The translations under genes were made by a program, and so were the position numbers. Shown piece after piece: positions 1 to 4,402 of a stretch of 7,342 bases of DNA. The DNA lies in the NCBI GenBank assembly GCA_020849825.1, contig JADZFP010000058.1, positions 1 through 7,342 of the forward strand, written 5' to 3'. The notes under the pieces were generated by a model. That model was not told the DNA's origin. It saw only the letters and a program-made list of their open reading frames with translations, and searched no databases. Each line of letters begins with the position of its first letter. Within the stretch, counting starts at the first letter, position 1. The DNA is from Saprospiraceae bacterium. Lineage in GTDB: Bacteria; Bacteroidota; Bacteroidia; Chitinophagales; Saprospiraceae.

Positions 1-1715
1 GCCAGAATGACTTTAAGCGCTTCGGCGTTCAGTTGGCGCACTTCGGGGTGCGCCATTACTCGCAGTCCGAGTTGAATCTTGGCCTTGTCGATCAGATCGA
101 ACACAAAACGGGCATTGCCGAACGAGCGGTCGCGTTTGCGATAAGCGTCGGTGATGATTTCGTCGACCAGGATTTTGGCTTCGGCGGCGAGCAGCACCTC
201 TTTTTCCCGTGCAGCGTAATCGGCGATCAGGCTGAGTTCCTGCGGCAGATAGTCCGGGAACTCGAAGGTCATTTTAAAACGGCTGCGAAGTCCCGGATTG
301 GAGTCGAGGAAGGTTTTCATTTCTTTGGGATACCCCGCCACGATAACGGCAAGGTCGCCGGGGCCATTGGACAGTTCCTTGACCAGTATCTCGATCACTT
401 CCTTGCCAAAGTCTTTGGTGTCTTCGGCCGAACGCGCCAGAGAGTAGGCTTCATCGATGAACAACACGCCGCCGCGCGCCATCTCGATGGCCTCTTTTAC
501 TTTGGGAGCAGTTTGGCCGATATATTCCCCGACGAGGTCGGTACGGTCGACTTCGTGGACGTGTCCTTTGGTGAGCAGGCCCATTTTTTTGTAAAGGCGG
601 CCCATCATTTTGGCGACGGTGGTTTTACCCGTGCCCGGATTGCCGATAAAGACGGAATGCACATTGATGCCGTCGCGTTCGGCAAAGCCTTTTTCTTTTC
701 TAAGTTGAAGAAACTGAATGTATTGGGAGTGCTCGCGCACCTTGAGTTTGATTTCGCTCAGGCCGATAAGGGAATCCAGTTTGGACAAAACTTCTTCAAA
801 GGTTTCCGAATCTTCCGCTTCGGGGAGCAGGTAGATTTGCTGGCCTTTGTCGGGCAGCCAAACACCGTTGATGCCTTCTTCCCAGTCGCTGCCAACCTCG
901 AAGGGCATGACGGCCAGGAGTTGGTCCATAAAAACGATTTCGGCGGTATAGCGGTCTTCTCGCCAGGAGCCTTTCACGTTGGAGCCCCAGCCGGCGGTGA
1001 TTTTGATGTTCTCGTCGCCTTTTTCAACGCGCTGCAGCCTGACGACCTGTCCTTTCAGTTCGCGGGCGTCGTTGTAGAACTTGATGAACAGTTCGCATTG
1101 CCATTGTTTGCTCAACAACAGGTTGCGCAGCGTAACCTCGGCATAAATGTAGCGGGTTTCTTCGCCGTTGAAACGCTTCAGGTATTGGCGCTCAAACTCG
1201 GGCGTATCGTCATAGGGCCCTTCGTACATGCGCAGTGTACTGATCTGCGTGTACGGGTTTTCGACCTTGGTAAGCGCTTTTCCGGCGTCTTCGATATAAA
1301 AGTATTTGGAACCGACTTTTTCGCCTTCTATCCAGGCTTCCCAGTAATACGTGCCTTTTTTCCAAAAGACGCCTTCCTGTTTGTTGCCCCAGCCTTCGCG
1401 GATATAGCCGACCGGATCGTATTTGCTGACTTTACGCCGAAACGGCAATACACAGATTTCCTTGCGTTGTTTTTTAACGGAGTAGCAGCGCAGTTCTACG
1501 TTTACTTCCCAGTCTTCCAGATCGAAATACTTGTTGTAAAAAGACAATTCGGCGTAGACGTAGGTAGTCTCGTGCCGGTCGAAGACTTGGCGGTATTTCT
1601 TTTTGTTATCGGCAAGCCATTCGGTGGAAGCGTATACTTTGAGTTCCCTGAATTTCCAGCGTTTGAATTCGGGATTATCTTGCGGCGGTTGTGATTGATG
1701 GGTTCCGTAGTACAT
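1..1715 (-). CDS. CbxX/CfxQ-type AAA+ ATPase with duplicated N-terminal domain (partial, C-terminus off window)
   Basis: The minus-strand frame is open from the ATG at 1715 to the left edge (571 codons, no stop), so the C-terminus is missing. The AAA+ core begins near residue 308. It has Walker A GNPGTGKT (358-365), a pore-loop-like EYIGQ (397-401), Walker B GVLFIDEAY (416-424), a sensor-1 stretch VIVAGYP (457-463), an arginine-finger segment NPGLRSRF (473-480) and a sensor-2 region GNARFVFDLIDKA (533-545). This set is typical of the CbxX/CfxQ/SpoVK group, which includes the Rubisco activase CbbX. Such ATPases remodel protein partners; the partner here is unknown and nothing suggests Rubisco. 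Residues 49-143 and 186-275 resemble each other (YVYAEL/YIYAEV, then GWG) and look beta-rich. No signal peptide or membrane segment is seen, so it is probably cytoplasmic. The same frame stays open upstream, with further ATGs at 1808 and 1865. I chose 1715 because the extra residues look non-coding, but the start is uncertain. Confidence 0.9.
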   Translation of the reverse strand, partial: MYYGTHQSQPPQDNPEFKRWKFRELKVYASTEWLADNKKKYRQVFDRHETTYVYAELSFYNKYFDLEDWEVNVELRCYSVKKQRKEICVLPFRRKVSKYDPVGYIREGWGNKQEGVFWKKGTYYWEAWIEGEKVGSKYFYIEDAGKALTKVENPYTQISTLRMYEGPYDDTPEFERQYLKRFNGEETRYIYAEVTLRNLLLSKQWQCELFIKFYNDARELKGQVVRLQRVEKGDENIKITAGWGSNVKGSWREDRYTAEIVFMDQLLAVMPFEVGSDWEEGINGVWLPDKGQQIYLLPEAEDSETFEEVLSKLDSLIGLSEIKLKVREHSQYIQFLQLRKEKGFAERDGINVHSVFIGNPGTGKTTVAKMMGRLYKKMGLLTKGHVHEVDRTDLVGEYIGQTAPKVKEAIEMARGGVLFIDEAYSLARSAEDTKDFGKEVIEILVKELSNGPGDLAVIVAGYPKEMKTFLDSNPGLRSRFKMTFEFPDYLPQELSLIADYAAREKEVLLAAEAKILVDEIITDAYRKRDRSFGNARFVFDLIDKAKIQLGLRVMAHPEVRQLNAEALKVIL

Positions 1716-1926
1716 AAGTAGCCGAAAAGTACGGTGTTTTTTAAGGCTTTTGAAAAAAAATCGGCCTGAATAGCCCTGGAAACGACGATCGGCCAAGGAA
1801 AGTTGCATAATGTCCAAACCCTTGTGCGGTACGATTGTTACAGCGGCGATTTTAAGCTCCGGCATATTCCGTTTGGGAAACCATGGATAACGCTACTTTT
1901 GCACTCCCCAAACCCACATTTGCGCT
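1716..1926. other. Divergent intergenic region between the AAA+ ATPase and ferredoxin genes
   Basis: This 211-bp gap separates two divergently transcribed genes, so it must hold the start signals for both unless the ATPase starts further upstream at 1808 or 1865. A good rightward promoter is visible at its right end. For the leftward gene I see only weak candidates: a minus-strand TACTTTTC at about 1730-1723 and TGGGTTTG at 1916-1909, each one base off TAnnTTTG and without a convincing upstream box. No strong hairpin terminator or RNA gene was seen. Confidence 0.5.
1872..1901 (+). promoter_or_regulatory. Bacteroidota-type promoter for the ferredoxin gene
   Basis: TTTG at 1872-1875 and TACTTTTG at 1894-1901 are separated by 18 bp. 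The downstream box matches the Bacteroidota -7 consensus TAnnTTTG in all fixed positions, and the upstream box matches the -33 TTTG/TTG element at near-standard spacing. Transcription would start around 1906-1908, giving a leader of about 20 nt before the ferredoxin ATG at 1927. The match is read by eye and is untested. Confidence 0.6.
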
Positions 1927-2268
1927 ATGGCAACCGTAAAATTTTTATTTGAAGATACCTCTATCCCTTCCAAAACCGTCACCGGGGATTTTGAAGACCT
2001 GTCGATTCTTGAACTGACGGAAGAGTACGACGTGCACCTCAACCATAATTGCGGCGGTGTATGCGCGTGCTCTACCTGCCATATTTACGTAGAAAAGGGC
2101 GAAGCGTTTCTGGAAGAAATCTCGGACAAGGAAGAAGACTTTATCGATCGGGCAATCAATCCCCGGCTGGAAAGTCGGCTCGGTTGTCAGTGCATCATAC
2201 TCGACAACAAAGCCGAAATCACCGTTACCATTCCCGATCAAAGCCGGATCATCGGTCACGAGCATTGA
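1927..2268 (+). CDS. fdx: [2Fe-2S] ferredoxin, ISC/adrenodoxin type
   Basis: This is a 113-residue soluble electron carrier. The ligand pattern C42-x5-C48-x2-C51-x35-C87 is that of adrenodoxin-type ferredoxins, and the positions agree with those I recall for the E. coli isc-operon Fdx. Extra cysteines at 46 and 89 are also present. The surrounding HNCGGVCACSTCH segment forms the cluster-binding loop, and an acidic stretch (residues 63-74, rich in Glu and Asp) lies where vertebrate adrenodoxin contacts its partners. In the ISC pathway this protein donates electrons for cluster assembly on the scaffold. The ATG at 1927 gives a normal N-terminal strand (MATVKFLFED) and sits about 20 nt after the predicted transcription start; no Shine-Dalgarno is apparent. 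The next gene downstream is iscX, which supports an ISC-related role, although ferredoxins of this type can also serve other redox enzymes. Confidence 0.93.
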   Translation: MATVKFLFEDTSIPSKTVTGDFEDLSILELTEEYDVHLNHNCGGVCACSTCHIYVEKGEAFLEEISDKEEDFIDRAINPRLESRLGCQCIILDNKAEITVTIPDQSRIIGHEH

Positions 2269-2300
2269 TTGTGAAGGATTTATAAAGGTTGATAAGGGTT

Positions 2301-2325
2301 CATCATTCATCATTCATCATTCATT
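2301..2325. repeat. 7-bp tandem repeat CATCATT, about 3.5 copies
   Basis: Three exact copies of CATCATT run from 2301 to 2321, followed by a partial copy (CATT). The tract fills the short gap between the ferredoxin stop and the iscX ATG at 2336, ending about 10 bp before that ATG. Since 7 is not a multiple of 3 and the tract is not in the coding frame, copy-number change would alter leader length but not the protein. Confidence 0.85.
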
Positions 2326-2335
2326 TCCTCCCCCC

Positions 2336-2584
2336 ATGCCTTTTCAGGATTTTGACAATATGCCCATCGAATGGGCCGACCACGAAGACATTGCCATGGC
2401 GCTGTACGAACGATTTGGTGAAGCGTTCGATGAGAGCAAAATTTACCGGATACGTTTTACCGATCTGCTGCAATGGATTTTGGAAATCCCCAATTTTGCC
2501 GGCAAGCGCGAGGACTCGAACGAGGGCCATCTGGAACAAATACAGGCCAAATGGGTCTATGAATGGCGGGCTAACAACCGCTGA
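2336..2584 (+). CDS. iscX: IscX, small Fe-S cluster assembly regulator/adaptor
   Basis: This small acidic protein (82 residues) is recognised as IscX (YfhJ) by WADHEDIAMALYE (13-25), FTDLLQWI (41-48), SNEGHLEQIQ (61-70) and a C-terminal tryptophan at 73. In Escherichia coli IscX binds the cysteine desulfurase IscS and iron, and modulates cluster assembly. The loop before FTDL seems about four residues longer than in the E. coli protein as I recall it. It follows the ferredoxin gene by 67 bp, the same order as in the proteobacterial isc operon, so co-transcription is likely. The start is ambiguous: the ATG at 2336 gives eight extra residues, while the in-frame ATG at 2360 gives 74 residues starting MPIEWAD, which lines up with the usual IscX N-terminus and has an AGGA about 10 nt upstream. 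Confidence 0.9.
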   Translation: MPFQDFDNMPIEWADHEDIAMALYERFGEAFDESKIYRIRFTDLLQWILEIPNFAGKREDSNEGHLEQIQAKWVYEWRANNR

Positions 2585-2612
2585 TTTACAATAACTTATG
2601 ACATAATTTGCC

Positions 2613-3197
2613 TTGGACCAACTGCCTTTTTTTCCGGATGATTCTCCCGAAGCGGTGCCGCTCTTGCCGGAGCCGCTGCCACCGCTCGAACTCGTGCATC
2701 TGTTCGATAAAATGCAGGCCGTCAAGGCTTTTGTCTTCGATGTCGACGGTGTTTTGACCGACAATTCCATTCAGGTGACCGAAGCCGGCGAGTTGCTGCG
2801 CACCATGCACGTGCGCGACGGCCAGGCCATGAAATGGGCCTTAAAAGCAGGTCTCCCGATCGGCGTGATCACCGGTGGCCGCTCGGCAGGCGTCACCAAG
2901 CGCCTGAGCGATTTGGGGCTCGAACAGATTTACTCCGGCGCCGCCGACAAAGTCCCGCCCTTTCAGCAATTCCTTGAACGCTACGGCTTGCTGGCTGCGG
3001 AGGTTTGTTATATCGGCGACGACCTGCCCGACCTGCCGGTGCTGCGCAAAGTGGGCCTGGCCTGCTGCCCGGCTGATGCTGTGCCCGAAATTCTGGAGGT
3101 GGTTGATTACGTGTCGCCCGTCCGCGGGGGGCAGGGTTGCGTGCGCGACATCATTGAAAAAGTGCTGAAACTTCAGTCGAAATGGCCGGAATATTGA
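2613..3197 (+). CDS. kdsC: 3-deoxy-D-manno-octulosonate 8-phosphate phosphatase (KdsC-type HAD hydrolase)
   Basis: This cytoplasmic enzyme removes phosphate from KDO 8-phosphate to give KDO, the inner-core sugar of LPS. HAD motif I is DVDGVLTD (residues 43-50, nucleophile Asp43, acid/base Asp45), motif II is ITGGRS (86-91), motif III is Lys113 and motif IV is GDDLPD (135-140). The glycine-rich tail RGGQGCVRDIIEKVL (171-185) is characteristic of KdsC tetramers and separates it from other capless HAD phosphatases. The 5' end is uncertain. TTG at 2613 is the first usable codon after an in-frame TAA at 2604 and gives a 194-residue protein with a proline-rich extension. GTG at 2694 gives 167 residues, close to the usual KdsC length, and ATG at 2712 gives 161. 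No Shine-Dalgarno decides between them. It lies 28 bp after iscX if the TTG is used, and 98 bp before the prenyltransferase gene. Confidence 0.9.
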   Translation: MDQLPFFPDDSPEAVPLLPEPLPPLELVHLFDKMQAVKAFVFDVDGVLTDNSIQVTEAGELLRTMHVRDGQAMKWALKAGLPIGVITGGRSAGVTKRLSDLGLEQIYSGAADKVPPFQQFLERYGLLAAEVCYIGDDLPDLPVLRKVGLACCPADAVPEILEVVDYVSPVRGGQGCVRDIIEKVLKLQSKWPEY

Positions 3198-3295
3198 CGG
3201 CAATTACCTTCGTACTTTTCTCTTAAAAACAAGACGCTGAATTTTCATTCGGGCCAGAATTTCTGTTTGTCCGGCAAAAAACAGATTTTTCCCCC
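3198..3295. other. Short intergenic gap between kdsC and the prenyltransferase gene
   Basis: This 98-bp gap is AT-rich. It has one weak -7-like box, TACTTTTC at 3213-3220 (one base off TAnnTTTG), with a TTG at 3194-3196 upstream at slightly short spacing. A separate promoter for the prenyltransferase gene is therefore possible, but read-through from kdsC is equally likely. No strong terminator hairpin was seen. Confidence 0.3.
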
Positions 3296-4291
3296 ATGAA
3301 CCGGCTACTGGCCTTCCCCCGGCTGTTGCGTCTTCCCAATCTGTTGATCGTTCTGCTAACCCAATGGGTACCCTATTGGTATGTTTTGCGGCCTGCAATC
3401 CTGCGGGCCGGAGGGCTGCCGGTACTCACGGAATACAGTTTCCGGTTGCTGGCTGCGACGACGGTGGTTGCCACACTGGCGGGCTACATCATCAACGACT
3501 ACTTCGATCGGCACATCGACGCGATCAACAAGCCACACAGGCGTGTCGTGGGCCGCTTTTTGCCGCCCTGGATCGCCCTGGTGTTGTATGCCCTGGCATT
3601 GGCAGGCATGGTATGGCTGATGTTGTTACTCGATGCTGCGCTGCCCGAGCCGCATCTTCCCTGGGTGTTTATTCTGTTCCCTGTGGTTTCCGTTTTGCTG
3701 TTTTTTTATGCCTGGCAACTGAAATGTACCCCTGTTCTGGGCAATTTGCTGGTGGCATTGCTGTGCGCAGCGGTACCGGTTATCCCCCTTTTTCCGGAGA
3801 ACCGCCCGCTTTGGATCGTATCTTTCGAACACGGTGAAACAGTGCATCAGGCGGTCGGTCTGGTTTGGCTGTACGCCATGTTTGCCTTCGTGACAACACT
3901 GCTGCGCGAACAGGTCAAAGACCTGGAAGATTTCCCCGGCGATTCGGCCTGCGGCTGTAATACTTTGGCGGTAATCAAGGGCGTGCGTTATGCGCGTTTG
4001 CCGGCAGGATTTACGTCGGTGACAGTGGTGATTCTGACCTGTATTCTGATGTTTTTCTGGGTACAGACCGACGCGCCCGACTGGCAACTGATCGCCGGGA
4101 TTTTGTGTTTGCTGTTGCCGGCAGCGGCGGTTACCGGTCTGATTTACGGCGCCAAAACACGAAAGCATTTCAGCCGGGCGAGTTTGCTTATCAAATTTAT
4201 CATGCTGGCCGGCGTGTTTTTGTTGTTGCGCTCCTGGCCGCCCGACGTTCAGGAGGCCCTTAGTGTGTGGCTGAAACAGCAAGGCTATTAA
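3296..4291 (+). CDS. UbiA-family integral membrane prenyltransferase
   Basis: This 331-residue protein transfers an isoprenyl chain from its diphosphate to an acceptor in the membrane. The first Asp-rich motif is NDYFDRHID (67-75), followed by INKPHR (77-82). The second is KDLEDFPGD (208-216), followed by a conserved-type GCNTLAV segment (220-226). These motifs bind Mg-diphosphate in UbiA enzymes. About nine hydrophobic segments are visible, near residues 13-30, 50-66, 92-112, 121-140, 146-165, 186-203, 238-256, 264-284 and 296-312, as expected for the fold. The acceptor cannot be read from sequence: related Bacteroidota proteins are often named geranylgeranylglycerol-phosphate geranylgeranyltransferase, but menaquinone, heme or other acceptors are not excluded. 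The ATG at 3296 begins MNRLLAFPRLLRLPN, a normal UbiA-type amphipathic start before the first membrane span. It follows kdsC on the same strand. Confidence 0.88.
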   Translation: MNRLLAFPRLLRLPNLLIVLLTQWVPYWYVLRPAILRAGGLPVLTEYSFRLLAATTVVATLAGYIINDYFDRHIDAINKPHRRVVGRFLPPWIALVLYALALAGMVWLMLLLDAALPEPHLPWVFILFPVVSVLLFFYAWQLKCTPVLGNLLVALLCAAVPVIPLFPENRPLWIVSFEHGETVHQAVGLVWLYAMFAFVTTLLREQVKDLEDFPGDSACGCNTLAVIKGVRYARLPAGFTSVTVVILTCILMFFWVQTDAPDWQLIAGILCLLLPAAAVTGLIYGAKTRKHFSRASLLIKFIMLAGVFLLLRSWPPDVQEALSVWLKQQGY

Positions 4292-4402
4292 TTTATTTGG
4301 CAAAAATGAGCCAGTCTGGTATTCATCAAAATATCCCCTCCTGCTGTTTCGCAACTTTGCATCCATTCTCATCGCTTTCCGAATTCATTTGACAAATCTT
4401 CC
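4292..4402. other. Intergenic gap before the large secreted-protein gene
   Basis: In this 111-bp gap I see two weak -7-like boxes, CAACTTTG at 4352-4359 and TTCATTTG at 4384-4391, each one base off TAnnTTTG and neither with a good upstream TTTG at normal spacing. The short inverted repeat TGGC/GCCA just after the prenyltransferase stop is too small to call a terminator. A new transcription unit starting here is plausible because the next gene is functionally unrelated. Confidence 0.3.

Noticed and set aside
33..1694. Plus-strand open frame of 553 codons
   Set aside because: It is antisense to the AAA+ ATPase, whose Walker A, Walker B and arginine-finger motifs are unambiguous on the minus strand. 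The plus-strand translation is Phe- and Gly-rich with no recognisable domain.
2301..2325. CATCATT tract considered as a CRISPR or attachment site
   Set aside because: Units are 7 bp with no spacers, and no integrase or cas gene lies nearby. It is a simple microsatellite.
2603..2610. ATAATTTG as a promoter -7 box for kdsC
   Set aside because: It has the wrong spacing within the box compared with TAnnTTTG, and no TTTG/TTG element lies at the right distance upstream.
3255..3265. Short perfect inverted repeat CAGAA-T-TTCTG upstream of the prenyltransferase gene
   Set aside because: Five-base arms are expected by chance at this length, and no second copy or promoter overlap supports an operator.
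3626..4372. Minus-strand open frame of 248 codons
   Set aside because: Antisense to the UbiA-family gene. The translation is rich in Gln, His and Arg, as expected for the complement of a membrane protein.
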